Positions 11,096-23,289 of a DNA stretch of 64,000 bases are shown in pieces. The translations under genes and the position numbers were made by a program. The notes under the pieces were generated by a model. It was not told the origin of the DNA and made no database searches. It saw only the letters and a program-made list of their open reading frames with translations. Each line of letters begins with the position of its first letter. Position 1 is the first letter of the stretch. Source of the stretch: Pegoplata infirma (taxonomy: Eukaryota; Arthropoda; Insecta; Diptera; Anthomyiidae); the NCBI GenBank assembly GCA_963921195.1, contig OY992536.1, positions 286,397,530 to 286,461,529 of the forward strand, given 5' to 3'.

Positions 11096-11355
11096 GTAAA
11101 AATTAAGTAAAAAACTTATATTCGGGCAAGACCGACCATATTATACCCCACACCAGTGTTTCCCGATAATAGGTCCCATACCCAAACATGAACCGATTGG
11201 ATACACATATCTTTCGTTAGATCTCTAAAAAACTTTTTAAGCTCACACAAGCCAAATTTGAGTGAAATACGATTCTATTTGTTGTCCATACATCAATTTT
11301 TTTTCTGGTCCAACACTCAGGGGATGGCCCCTATAAATATATTGCACTGTGTTAA
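11096..11355. repeat. Truncated GGGCAAGACCGACC repeat family member
   Basis: Starts AAGTAAAAAACTTATATTCG, then GGGCAAGACCGACCATATTA, CCCCACACCAGTGTTTCCCG and AACATGAACCGAT. The same order occurs at 48110-48250, with ACAGTCGGTCAAGACCGACC, CCCTACACCAGAGTTTCCCG and CATGGACCGAT. It is cut short against the neighbouring LINE remnant. Confidence 0.75.
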
Positions 11356-11359
11356 GATC

Positions 11360-12960
11360 AGAAAATAAATGTATGGGAAGAAGGAAAGAGGGAGTAGTAT
11401 GTGTGGATATTTGACTTGATTCTGTTAATGTTATAAGTCCAGGAAAAACGTGTGCGTATAGTTTGGCTAAGAGTGTGTTGTGCGGTCCGGTGACGGTCAA
11501 CGAAAATGGATGAGCTCTGCTAGAGAGACGCATATTACGATTAAATACATGTACCTCTTGAATGAGGCTTCTTATCTCGGTAGAACACTTTTCGAAGAAA
11601 TATCGATAGAACAAGAACACACAACCGACATTCCGACGATGCTCTAAGAAATAAGCATCAGCGCCCACCATATTACGCAGTAAAGTAACTTCAATGATGA
11701 TAGTAGGCCAGATGTAGTAAAAAATCTTCTACACCGTTTAAAAACCCTAAGCACTTAAATGCTTCTTTCGACACTTTAAAAATATGTCTGTTATAGCGAG
11801 CCCCCAATTCCTTAATATTCACACCACAATGGGATAAATTTGTTGGTTCCGATTCCTAAAGTCGCTTGTGTGTTAGAATGGCGCCCGTCTTGCGTGCATT
11901 AAAATCAACCCTATTCTGGAGACATCGCGAAGAGATTTTCGATAGGTCGACGATAAGAGTGTTATCCATATGGCGTCTCGAATGGACTTAGTCTATGGTC
12001 AAAGAAATAAGAGTGTCATATGTCACTGCCGTCTGCAGAAGAATAGATAGTGCTCATATTAACACCCAGTATGTATTAATACACTTAAGAAAAAGAGATG
12101 GAGAAACCACAGAGTCCTGTGAAACACCAGCGTTCAGCAAAAAGTTTCTAGAGTAGAACCCATCGACGTCATCACGAATAGTACGATTATAGAGAAAGCT
12201 AGCGATGAAACAAGCAATCGTATTACCAACGCCAAATGCTTGAATCTTCGAGATGAGTGCAAGGTGCCAAACACGATCGAACGCCTTAGAAATATTCAGA
12301 GCAACAACCTTACTTTCGTCAGTGAGATTAATGGATAGGCTCCATCGTTCAGAAAGAAACGCCATCAAGTCGCCAGTTGACCGATCTCTGCGGAAAGCAT
12401 ACTGTCGGTCATTCAGCGAGCCATTGAACTCAAAATAGATCACTACATTAAGATTGTAAGATTGTTCGATAGTTGTCTGATTTCGTGACTCACCTTTTTC
12501 AGGATCGCCTGGACGTTAGCTATTTTCCAGCAAATGTGAAAATACCCGCAAGGTATGATATGCTGAAAAGTTTCCGCAGTGGAAGAGCTACCGTCGATGA
12601 GTACCTTTTTAATATAAGTTCTGGAATACCATCTTGTACTGGAGATTTATTTGTGTTAAGTCCCGAGAGGACGTGTTTTAAAAAATATGTTGGGCATGGT
12701 ACATGATACCCTAAAAAGCACAAGAAGCGGTTAATTAATATCAGGTAATACAGAGTTTTATGCAAAAATTTTACCCAAAAGATTTGCCTTATCCACCAGG
12801 TCAGTAAGGATCTGAAAATCATTTATAAGAGTGGGGATGGACGAACTGTTGTTATTCTTAACTCTCTTGACAAACGCCTAAAAGCTCTCGCTTCCATTAG
12901 GAGCAGGAAGAATCTTAGCACGTAGGATCGTTTGTCGTCTTTTCATGACTGAGTGTGCAT
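11360..12960 (-). pseudogene. CR1-like LINE remnant: linker, RT and C-terminus
   Basis: Reading down from 12960: the pre-RT linker (SSIPTLINDFQILTDLVDKA near 12815), RT start (SGLNTNKSPVQDGIPELILK, ~12600-12660), LNDRQYAFRRDRSTGDLMAF (~12350-12410), ALNISKAFDRVWHLALISKI (~12250-12310) and LLNAGVSQDSVVSPSLFL (~12080-12130). The YADD position is degraded to SADG (12027-12038), and a C-terminal block follows (HRRNVGCVFLFYRYFFEKCS then IRSLIQEVHVFNRNMRLSSR, ~11490-11640). The first RT Asp is Asn (ALNISKAFD) and the second Asp of YADD is Gly, so catalysis would be lost even without the frame breaks. No RNase H. Related to the plus-strand scrap at 9.1-9.5 kb. Confidence 0.88.
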
Positions 12961-13266
12961 GAGTCGATTTTGTTTGCGTGAGTTTGCGTATTTTCTCTTC
13001 ATATTTCCTTTTGTCTCTTAAAACTTGTAAAATTTGGCTAAACTTTTAATTTTGCTTCAAATTTTGTTAGATTTTTGAAATTATTTTTTTTGTATAAATA
13101 AAAGTTTCGTGAGTGTGAGTGAAGCTTGCGTAAGTACACATGAATGTGAGTTGTATTAAATTTACTCCCGTGATTGTTAGTGTGTGTGGAAAAAATATGG
13201 TCGTGTGTCTGACTCGAAAACTCTTGTCGCGAGTATGAGTGAGTGTAAGTCAAAATTCACTCACTC
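12961..13266 (-). repeat. TCACTCACACTCAC-rich dispersed repeat
   Basis: Many GTGAGTGTGAGTGA / TCACTCACACTC words. The block from 12990 to 13266 is a diverged reverse complement of 52900-53250 (shared words include ATTTGTATAAAT-like joins, TTACTCCCGTGATTGTTAG versus CACTCCCAATCACGTG, and TTTTCTCTTCATATTTCC). The minus-strand 71-codon frame here just translates this repeat. Confidence 0.65.
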
Positions 13267-13306
13267 TACTAAAATACCATTGAACTAAAAGTTTTCGTTT
13301 GGCTTA

Positions 13307-13433
13307 GGGCTGGTAACTTATAAAAAGCTAATCAATGATTAATACTAATCAGTGTTTATTTTCATATAAATTTGACGTTTGCAAACACTGATTAGCCTTA
13401 ATCATTGATTATATTGTGATGAGTTACCAGCCC
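13307..13433. mobile_element. 127-bp TIR element (MITE), TTA target duplication
   Basis: Perfect 12-base ends: GGGCTGGTAACT on the left and AGTTACCAGCCC on the right. Longer imperfect pairing continues inward (AATCAATGATTA versus TAATCATTGATT). TTA flanks both ends (13304-13306, 13434-13436). Non-coding. Harbinger-type by target and end bases, which is inference. Confidence 0.87.
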
Positions 13434-13436
13434 TTA

Positions 13437-14162
13437 GAAAATAAAAACTTCGATGGAATAAATGCTATTTTACCTATATTTTATGATATTCACGACCATC
13501 TCCGCCGCGGCTTCCTCGTCATTATCAAGAAAACATATTTTCCAATTGGAGAGCCTAAGCAAATCGTTCAAATCTTCCCAAAAAAATACTCTATATTTTC
13601 TTTCATTTACCTGGATTTTCATAACCCAGAATCTCAGTATGGCGAACTGTTCGATTTCGTAAGCACTCTTGTTGATGGAATCTAGTAAGTGTAATGGTCA
13701 CATGTTGCAGATTGTCTTTGTTGCGTTCGAAAGGAATATCGAAACAGTATTGTGGTTGTGACAACCAAACGACCAATTGAAACAACATTTTTAAAATCTG
13801 CAACAATGATACATTACTGTCGTCATATATTTATATTTCCCAAAAATATTGCAAATTTTTTCGCAAAAACTGTTCTCAACAACATATTTTTTTAAATCTG
13901 TTTTTTTTTTTGTTAGAATTGTCGGCGGAAAACTATAACGAAACCGTTAACACAACAATACAATGACAATCAAATTGTACTTACAAAAAAAAAACAAACT
14001 GACATATAACAAAACAATTTTTAATGATTACAATGATAACGATCACACACAATGATAATGTTGATGATGATGTTGATGATTATGACATGCGATAGAAATC
14101 ATAATTGCAGTAAAGTCAGTACAAAAATACAATGCAGAGCCAACTTGCAATGAATAAATGAT
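13437..14162. other. Non-coding DNA
   Basis: An 89-codon plus frame (13416-13685) begins inside the MITE and has no recognisable family. The rest is A/T-rich with AACAACA, ATGATGATGTTGATGATTATG near 14055, and poly-A tracts. Nothing I can call a gene. Confidence 0.4.
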
Positions 14163-14883
14163 ACACAGAAAAAAATGATTTTAAATTGCAAATATAAATT
14201 AAAACAATTTTTAACACTTAACCATACACAGAAAGAAATAAAAAAAAAATTGAGTAAATTTTTAATACTATTGAGTAAAAAATTACTCAATTTTCCACCA
14301 GTAAACGATTTAATAGTATTGACTAAATTTTTAATAAAAATTTATTAAATGTTTGCCAAAAAAATTTGAGTAAATTTTTAATTGACACTATTAAGTGCAG
14401 GAACAGAACAAGAAGCACCACCTTTTAAAAACATAACAAGTTTTATTTCACATCGGCGCCGGCCACCGGTTTAATCTGCCAAACCGTATGGAAAAAGTCG
14501 TGCCGGGCTTATTCTGTTTCTACTCTAAAAAAAACAAAGTTTAAAAAAATTTCATATTTTTTTACAAAGAAAAAAAAACATGTTTTTTTCAAACTTTACC
14601 AAATATATTTTTGTCTTAAAGACATAAAAAAATTTTATAAATATGATTACAAACTTTCATGTATATATACAATAAACTATAAACTAAACGAAAATTAAAA
14701 AAACTAAGAAAATTCCAAAAAAAATTAAAAAAGCTATTAAATTCTTATTAAATTATTTACTCAATTTGTTTTTAAATTTTTGAGTAAATTTTTAATTGCG
14801 TCAATTAAAAAATTACTCAAAACTTTTTTTAAATTTAAACAAGTGATTACTCAAATTGTTTTTCCCCATATTTTTTTCTGTGT
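14163..14883. mobile_element. ACACAG-ended TIR element with TTGAGTAAATTTTTAAT repeats
   Basis: Two left starts (ACACAGAAAAAAATGA at 14163 and ACACAGAAAGAAATAAAA at 14226) face one right end (ATATTTTTTTCTGTGT ending 14883), so one short copy may sit inside or beside another. TA lies next to the CACAG/CTGTG ends. The interior repeats TTGAGTAAATTTTTAAT and its complement in several places on both strands. No coding capacity. Class undecided. Confidence 0.6.
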
Positions 14884-17030
14884 AGAGATAATGTTATCTC
14901 TTGCAAAACATGAATCCAAGAAACAAATTTATCTCTATTTTTAGGTATATTTCTTCAACATATGTTTACAATCAATTCAGTTCAAGTTTTGTTAATATTT
15001 ACTAAAAAAAACTTCATCGTATTATTCTTTTTAGAATTGAGGAAGTATACATCTTAGAATTTAGTTAATAACTTTTTAGAATTCAGTTAAAAATTCAAAA
15101 TGGCGATATTTCGAAACTAAGCTAGATGGAGCGAAACGGATGAAATTTTACAATAATTTATAAAATAACTTAGCTCTACATATCTGTCGGGTTCCGCGGT
15201 CCTAATTTTGAATCAAAAATTTTACATTCTCGATATTTTGTATACGCCCATAATCTGTAAATGCTGCCGACACGCAAAAAAGTCCAACAGCATTTTTGTA
15301 GCCCTTTGTGCGTAGAACAATACTTTTAGTTCACTTATTTTAGTGTAGGGGAGTCAAATGTATGACCGACTCCATTATTTTTTTAAGCCCCAACGCTTGT
15401 TCAGAACATACCTACCCTCGATCTTTAACCCTTATAGGGGTTCTCATATTTTTTTTATTTTTTATAATTATTTTTACTAATTTTTTTATCGAAATTATAT
15501 GGGGACCCTGTGCAGAATTCACATGGTTGATGTTTATTTCAGAGACCAAATGTAACAGCTATGTGAGTATTTTTGTTTTAAAAAAATCATTAAACGAATG
15601 TTGTCCAAACTAAGTATTTTATATATGAAATTTCGTCTAGAGATGTCCCGTGTTTAAGTTTGCAATAACTTTTATTTTTTGATTTTTACAATAACAGTAT
15701 AAAATAACAGTTATTAAAAACTTTTTGTTCAAACAATCTAAAATAACTTTTATTTATTTTTAAAAAAATCAATCAAAGTTAATTTTTTTAAATCAATCAG
15801 CCTTACCATAAAAAATATAATATATTTAAAATCAGCTTTTAATTTTATTTCCATACAAATTGTTTTTCTTTTTAATCGACTTTCAAAAAATGTATTGCAA
15901 ATTTGAAATTTAAAATAAAACTTTTGTTAAAATAGACTTTTTGTTTTCTTGTGGTAAGGGCCAATGATTGAAGTATTAGCGATCAATAGGATTCTTTTAC
16001 GTGCGTTTATTTTAGTTTTATTTTAACAACTCAAGTTTTTTAAGGCTCAAAGAGTTTTTGATAACAGTTATAATAAATAAAAGTTTTTTATTTCTGTTAT
16101 TTTGAACAGATTCAATTCAAACTGTTATTTTTAATTTTTATTTGAACAAATATTTTTGAACAGTTTAATTTGATTTTTTCAATAAATCTCATAACTGTTA
16201 TGGTCTCTGGTTTATTTTCTTTAATCCATCAATATTTTTTTTCTGTGTATACAAATATTTACTCGCACTTGCAATTGAAACCAGCAAAATATTGATGTAA
16301 TAAAATCGACAATTATGAAAACAACAGGATTTATACTAAAATTCACATGTATTCAACAATATTTTTGAAGTAAATTCTATGAATATATTTATAACCAAGC
16401 AGCGTTTTTTAAACTATTTTAAATTTTTCATTATTTTCAGAACCAAATTATACAATTTGTAGATGGTCCAAGTATCGAATATTTCCCCCTTTCAAATTTA
16501 GTTTGAATTTTATGTCTTAAACTTAATATTAAAATCAATTGATACCGTTTTAAATTTTATAAATGCCCAGTTTCTGCATGACGAAAGTTATTCGCATTTG
16601 CATGAATTTTATATTTTGTAAAATAAAAATATATGTACATAAAAATTCGTCGTTTGTCATACGGAAACTAGGCATAAATTAGTTATTCTGTGCAAAAAAT
16701 ATTTGCTGGGATATTTAAATGGGCAGTCTAAAACGGACATTAACAAAACAACTGCTTTTATTGAAGTGGGAGGGGGTGGGTGGTGTAAGTAAGTGGAGTT
16801 GAAGTTGGTTGTTTGTTCGGTCGGATCTATAAAGACAACAAAATCCAATAAACTATACAAATAACATATTGTTTAAATACACTGTTAACAAAAGCTCTAA
16901 CATACATTGAACTTATACAGCAAAATACCAAGGTTGTGTACCGAATCGACATCGACAGTGGTAATTGGATTAAATTATTACAACAGTCTTATTAGAGTTT
17001 TATCTCTTTATCACAGAATATGAATTTTAT
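14884..17030. other. AT-rich non-coding DNA with an ACACAG-type end
   Basis: No gene. A CAATATTTTTTTTCTGTGTA end lies at 16230-16249, matching the right end of the ACACAG family, but I found no matching left end. 15650-16200 has scattered ATAACAGTTATT and AACTGTTAT palindromic words. 16760-16800 is a GGGAGGGGGTGGGTGG patch. The 83-codon frame at 15362-15613 is not recognisable. Confidence 0.4.
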
Positions 17031-17175
17031 AATTTCGTGTGTATCACATAAAAATATATGTCTAGGACTCAATAAAGTAAAATTATTGTAGCTCCATGAT
17101 CGATTCTAACATATTTAAAAGATGTCCGTTCTTCTGTCTTTGGAAATCACAATACAGTAAAATCGGAAGGATCTA
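17031..17175 (+). repeat. Diverged CCCCATAAAGTATATATA-family fragment
   Basis: GTGTATCACATAAAAATATA, GACTCAATAAAGTAAAATTA, CTCCATGATCGATT and GATGTCCGTTCTTCTGTC follow the same order as the fragments at 1740-1980 and 59188-59335, with many substitutions. Confidence 0.5.
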
Positions 17176-19213
17176 GACTTATGAAAATTGACTTGAATAT
17201 GTCTTATGGTCATAGGATGGTTAGGTTCTTAAATGGGCAAAATCGGACCTGTGGGAAAAACTTTCCCTTAAAGATGTATTTTTTATGTAACTTTTTTAAA
17301 CGAAAGAAACTTTTCTTGATAGAAGAAATACAAAGTCTCGTAATTGGACCCAGGGTGTTAGGATTAGTAAGGGAAATTATGGAAATTTTTTTGGTGCCCA
17401 GCCTTGTTAAATACTTTTGTCCTATTATAATGGGAATATGAGCATTGATAGTTGAATTAATGGATCGTTACTTGGTTGGTTAGTGGAGAAACAGTTTATA
17501 TTTAAATTTGAATAGAAGTTTTATTTAATTTTTTTTTTTTTTTTGAAAAGAATTTGATGATATTGACACACACAAGCTGTCACATTCCCGCGGTGTTCAT
17601 AAAAAAAAAAAACTAAATAAACAACAAAACTTTTCTACACTCACTTTGTAGTCGTTGTCATATAAACATTGATGATGTTTGATGATGATTATGATATGAC
17701 AATAATAAAGTTTGCAACAACTATATGACAGAACAAAAAAAAAACTTAAAGGGATTTTTTTCCGTAACTATCAGAATGTTTGGAAAAGCCCCTCTATGTA
17801 ATAAAATACATACAAAAAAGAAAAATGCATATTATTTAAACAATTGTCAATAATAAAATAAAATTCATGCAAGCATGATGATATTTTTATGGATACACTT
17901 AGGGAAATTTTATTAAAGGAACAACGCTGGGCTGTCTTGGATTGTCCTAGTTTAGCATCCCCTAGAGGATTTCACCTTTGCACAAACATAACAACCTTTT
18001 GAGTAAGTAAACCTGTATATTGGTATTTTTGTATGATGGCGATGTCCTAGGACAGGGTTGGTTAATACCTTGTGACATGTCACAGGACTAGTCACAAACT
18101 GTTTTTTTAGATTAATTGAACACCTTTTTAATCAAAGAACTGGTATTCTGTAACTTATTTGTTTTGAGTCATTGGGTGGGTTTTTTATCAGTATATCCTG
18201 TCGGAAGTTTAGTTACCACAACTGTAAAAATTCCAACCTCATTTTGGAGGTTGTTGCAACCGATTATTCGGTGGTTACAACTTTACTGCGGTTATCACAA
18301 GCTTATTGCAGTTGTTAAAATATTTACGATTGTGCCAACTGAATTTTTTTAGGTAAGTGATTGTATTAAAGCCCTTGCAGGACTAATCTTTTGTGTTGTC
18401 CACATGAGATCACCGCTTTTTCCTCTTAACGGTTGCCCTATTAATTAAATACAAAAATTGGCCCAGTTGCCTTTAATCAAATTACTCTCAGTGTTTGTGT
18501 GTGCATCAACATGTATGAATAGTTTTATTAAAATTCATTATCACGATGTCATAATGATTATTATTGTACCATATAACGCGTTGCCATATTATTTTAAATG
18601 TTTATTATTATACAACACAATATTCAAATCCATCCATATCCATCCGACATACATACATACATATTTATAATATTTTTTTTTTTGTTAACTGTTAAGTGTA
18701 TTGTGTATGGATGGACTCACATGGCATATCGCAGATAGTTTGGTTATGTTTCATTTCATATCACAAAATTCAATAAAAAATAACAGCGCAAAATAAAAGG
18801 TGTTAGTTCCACTTATCACTTCATTGCAAACATTTTATGACGCATTCAAAATTGACGCACGTTCTAAACTGAAAATTGTTTTAGACTTTTGTCTGTGGTT
18901 TGATAGTAACGTCTAACGTTGTGGAATTTTATAGTGTTTAGCTTTTAATCACACTGAGGCAGTGTTAGTGGCAAAGTGCACGGCTTTGTGTTGGAAAGAG
19001 TCTCCTGAAATGTGTCAGTCTTGTGCAGTGTTGCCATAAGTGGAGATTGTTAAGGTGTTAGATCATTAAAAAAGTGGGTGCTAGATTATTCTAGATTTTG
19101 TTGTTCATATACAATTGAAATTGCTAGAATAAAAATAGAAAAGTACCATTACATAAAGTACCATTTTATAAAAGTACTATTTTATTAAAATACCATTTTC
19201 TATAGCAATATGT
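17176..19213. other. Non-coding DNA, one degenerate GTTGTTACAACT patch
   Basis: No supported gene. 18200-18345 repeats CGGTGGTTACAACTTTA-like words, as at 1290-1490. CATACATACATACATAT occurs near 18655. 19140-19200 has AAGTACCATTTTATAAAAGT words, related to the array at the right end of the window. The 86- and 78-codon frames at 17181 and 18116 have no recognisable content. Confidence 0.4.
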
Positions 19214-20626
19214 ACACTCAAAAAAATACGTTAGTAAAAAAATTTGTAAAGTGGTTTGTATCTCAACTTTACTACTTTTTTACAAAATTCTACTAAAAAA
19301 TCAATTTTTAGTAATTCTTTTTAGTAAACTCGATTTACAAACTATTAATTTTATACTGATTTTTTAATAATTTTTTCAGTTGATTTTTTAAAAATTATCG
19401 TACTAACTTTTGATAATTATTTTGTAAATTTTACAATATTAGTTAGTAAATTTCGTTTTTTTTTTCTCTAGAAAACCTATACACTATAATTAAAAAAAAA
19501 ATTATTTTATTAAAATATTTGGAAATTAAAAAAAAATAAATAAAAAAAATATATTAATAGTATTAGTTATTTTTTTAATGATAAAACTGCGCTTTGATGA
19601 ATATGAATATGTTTATTATTTTTAATATTCATTTACGCTTCATTAGTTTTTTTTTCGATTTAAAAAAAAAATGTATATTAAAAAGGAAACAAAATAGAGA
19701 AAAGAGAAGACATGCAAAATTTAAAAAACAATGCCGACCTTTTCAAATGGAAAATTTCCATAAAAACATCAGTTTTTTTTTTCTTTCTTCTTTACTTGCG
19801 GAATTTTTTTTTGTTTATGCTATCCACGATTCGTGGACCACGAATATTTTTTTTCTCACGCACATAAAGGGTTGATTTTTGTGTAATTTACTTTATGCCT
19901 TTCTTTGAATATTTTAGTCACAAAATAACATTCGATCGGTGAACATCACGCGACGGGTAAAATGAATAAAAAAATGTACAAAACAGATATTACAACAAAC
20001 AAATCATAGCAGGTAACCAAATTGTAAAGTATTTTTTGTTTAAAATTATGTAACCCGTTTTTTATTTTTAGAATAATAAAGCAAAATAGGAAATGATGAC
20101 AACAGGTAACAATTGTATATTTATGTGATCTATTTAAAACATTATGTTGATATTTTTTTTTATTTTAGTTTACCGTACACCAATTTATTCAACATCAATC
20201 CTCAAAGAATTAATTTTATATGGTAGTATGTATATTTTGTATTAAAGAAATGTGTTCAATATTTTCTCTTTTTTAGATCGAAAATTCTAACAAAAACTGA
20301 CTTGCATGGAAATAATTATTGGCAACAACAAGCGCAATACGCAATTTACATGATGTATACAAATACCAAAAATTAAATATAAACAATTTACAATTTTTTT
20401 ACAAAAAAGTTAATATTATTTACAAACGCGTTTTAAAATCCATTTTACAAAAATTGTACAGAAAAATTTAGTAATACTAATTTTTTTAGTATTTTTAAGA
20501 TTACTAATTTTTGAAAACCAAAGTTTGTAATGGTAACTGAAAAAGTTATCGGGCACAAATTGAAAACTTTATTAGTAATGGTAACAGACTTTTTTGTAAG
20601 GAATACTAACAAATTTTTATGAGTGT
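19214..20626. mobile_element. CACTCAAAA-ended TIR element, 1.4 kb
   Basis: Left end ACACTCAAAAAAATACGTTA, right end the complement of ACACTCATAAAAATTTGTTA. The subterminal zones are full of TTAGTAAA / TTTACTAA words on both sides. TA is next to CACTC and GAGTG. The interior contains no transposase-like frame; the 93-codon frame at 19594 is Lys/Phe-rich junk. One of three elements in the window with this end sequence. Confidence 0.65.
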
Positions 20627-21655
20627 AATAATCCTACGTTCCAAATTTAAAGTTTTTAGAATCACTATTTCAGGAGATTGAAATAGTACCAAAGTACAAA
20701 CTTTTGAAGATTTTTACTTTTATCTTTGCTTTTTTTTTTTTTTGACCGGATAATCCTACATTTCAAATTTCAGGATTTAAAAACCACTATTTCAGGAGAT
20801 AAAAACAGTACCAAAGTACAAACTTTTGCTCCCTTTTTACCCCACTAAAATCGGAATTCATAAAAGTTACAATTTTCAGATTGGTTTTATTTTTTGCTGA
20901 AGGGTTCTACAATTAAAGTTTGAATTTCTATGACTCATGTTTCAAGAAAATAAAATAGGAATTTCTAAAAAGTACTTTTTTCAGAAGGTTTGTTTTAGCC
21001 TAAGGATCCTACATTCCAAATTTTAAATTTTAAGTACCATTATATCAGGAAATACAAAAAGTACCAAAAGAACACTCCTTGATATAAAAAACATATTTGT
21101 CTCTACTTTTACCTTAACAAAATTTTAAATTCTTAATATGTCTTATTCTTGAAAGTTAAGTCTGCTGAAGGATTCTATATGCCAAAGATTGATTTCCTTT
21201 TTTACCCTCTTTTGCCCTCTTAAAATCTAAATTTCCAGAATGTTTTAGTTTTGCAGATCATAGATTAAAATTTTTAAGTTTATAAGATTAATATTTTAGA
21301 AAATCGAAAAAGTAACAAATTAAAATTTGTAGCAGTTTTTACCTTTTAAAAATTAAAAAGTTTCGGAAAAGTACCAAGTACTTTTTATGCATACTCCCAG
21401 AATCGAAAATTTTAAAATAGTACTTTTGTCAGAACTCTTTTTTCGAAGTGGGACTCCCACATTTCAAATTTCAAGTTACCCTTTTTGCCCTCTAAGATTT
21501 TTCAATAGGTACTTCCGTCCAAAAGGTACTTCCTTCAAAAGGGTTCTTTGCTTTTAATTTTAATGTTTATATGACCATTATTTTGAGTGCCAGATAAAGT
21601 ACCAAAGTACAATTTCTTACCCTCTTTTTATACTCTCCAATTACAGTATGAGGGT
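20627..21655. repeat. Degenerate tandem repeat: CCTACATTCCAAATTT ... AGTACCAAAGTACAA
   Basis: The ordered words CCTACATTTCAAATTT, ACTATTTCAGGAGAT, AGTACCAAAGTACAA, TTTTTACCC and AATCGGAATT recur at irregular 100-170-bp steps. The same ordered words occur at 60420-61350, with a shorter run at 47895-48070. An old satellite or array of a short element. Confidence 0.65.
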
Positions 21656-21872
21656 ATAAATTTGTAAACATTTATCGCGAGAGAAAGGTATATCCCCCAC
21701 CACCCTCTCCAACCATAAGTTTTTATTACCATTTTTTTAGTGCTACATAAAGTACCAAAATACAATTTTCTACCCCCTTTTTCTACCTTTCAACTACTGT
21801 ATGGGGATATACTCACTTTATTATTTCGTGTGTTACGCATTTAAATATCTGTCGTGGACACAATAAAGTATA

Positions 21873-22421
21873 TTCGTCAAGCGGGCCACCCCTCTCTACA
21901 AAATTGCTATGGGTTTAACCAAAGTTTTGTGGTCGCTTAAGAAGAATCTGCAGTTGGAATTTTAAAATTCAATATGGCGGTTTCAACATGGCGACTAGTA
22001 TTTTAAAAATATAAACCGATTTGCTTAAAACTTTTTATACTACGAGTTTTTGGGGTCGGTAAATAAGAATCTGAAGTTAGATTTTCCAATGCCAGATTCC
22101 AACAAAACTATGCGTAAAGAGTTTAAAATGAATCTGTTATTTATTAAAAAAAAATTTCGCCATGATGGATCCGCCACTTTGAATTTTGAAAATCCAATTG
22201 CAGACTGTTCTTAAGCGACCCCAAGAACCCGTGTATGAAGAGTTTTAAGCGAGTCTGTAATATTTTTAAAAAATTGGGCGCCATATTGGATCCACCATAT
22301 TGAAATTCAAAAACCGCCACTCGGCATTCAAAAGCAAATACTATTAATTAATTTCCAACTTTTTTTTTTAAATTTTTCAACCTATACCAATTTTGGGGAG
22401 AGGGGTGGCCTGGTTGACGAA
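21873..22421. mobile_element. ~550-bp inverted-repeat element, ends CGTCAA...GGCCACCCCTCTC
   Basis: The left 22-base end beginning CGTCAAGCGGGCC and the complement of the right end differ at two positions. Inside, pairs such as AAGCGACCAC versus GTCGCTTAAG and AATATGGCGG versus CGCCATATTG continue a loose hairpin. It carries the ATGGCGG(A/C)TCC words that also build the 33-39 kb repeat. Non-coding. Confidence 0.6.
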
Positions 22422-23289
22422 AAAAAAATAACTTTAGCTATGGAAAAGTTTTCTTCAAAATAGTTGGTTCTTTGGATTTCCATAGCATCGCCGTTCCTCT
22501 TCACATGTAGGGACCCCACTTGGTGCTAACTTTGGATTTAAAGAAGTTGGCATTCCCGAAAATTTTAAAATGCTCATATCTCGGTCAATATTGCCAACGC
22601 AACATAAAGTTCAAATCCATTTTTGTAGCTCTTAACATGTAGAACAAGACCCAAATACCAAAAAGCTCTCCGAGTAATACTTTTAAAGTAATCGAGTTTT
22701 CTAAATTCTCAAGACCCCAGTAGTCTTCTAAATTCAAGTATCTCAAAAACAAATCAAAGTAGAGCGAAACGGACAAAAACTTTGGATCAAGAACCATGAC
22801 GATTCTTAAGGAACACAAATGGGTCTGGGCCCATCATGGTCTGAGTCTATCGGGTCCGACCCCAAAAGGCGTTCACCCAATCGGGTCCAATAATGTGTAT
22901 GAACTAAATTGAAATAAATTTTTTCTCACATATCTTTTATATTTTTGTTAAAAAAATAAAACATTCTTATGTCAGAAGTAGTTCGAAGCACTGAATTTGG
23001 ACCCAGGGGATTATAAAATACCACGCCCCCCCCCCTTCTGTAGGCGTAGATATTAAGAATTAATGTAATTATAAAAATGTTCTATAAAAAATTTATTTGT
23101 AAACATTTGTAGCGAGGGGGTATATCCCCCACCGCGCCCATGTTTTATTTTGTGGACATGTTGGGGGGTATAAAAGATTCGGCACATAAAAATTTGGCAC
23201 TCTCTTACTTGTTGCTCCTTAGAAATTCAATTTCGAAAAAGTACTACTACTATATATTTTTTTAAAAATATCAAGTTTCTGTGACTTTT
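22422..23289. other. Non-coding DNA with short duplicated patches
   Basis: No gene. 23097-23140 (TTGTAAACATTTGTAGCGAG, then GGTATATCCCCCACC) resembles 21662-21705. A C-run lies at 23026-23035. The 77-codon minus frame (22585-22818) has no recognisable motif. Confidence 0.4.

Noticed and set aside
11243..11671. 142-codon minus frame as a host gene
   Set aside because: Its first part matches the LINE C-terminal block (HRRNVGCVFLFYRYF) and its end runs into an unrelated repeat.
13416..13685. 89-codon frame with a plausible-looking protein
   Set aside because: It begins within a MITE end and has no family; the overlapping 67-codon minus frame is equally open.
15650..16220. Possible hAT-like element (TAGAGATG ... 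GGTCTCTGG)
   Set aside because: Tips match for only a few bases and no 8-bp flanking duplication is present.
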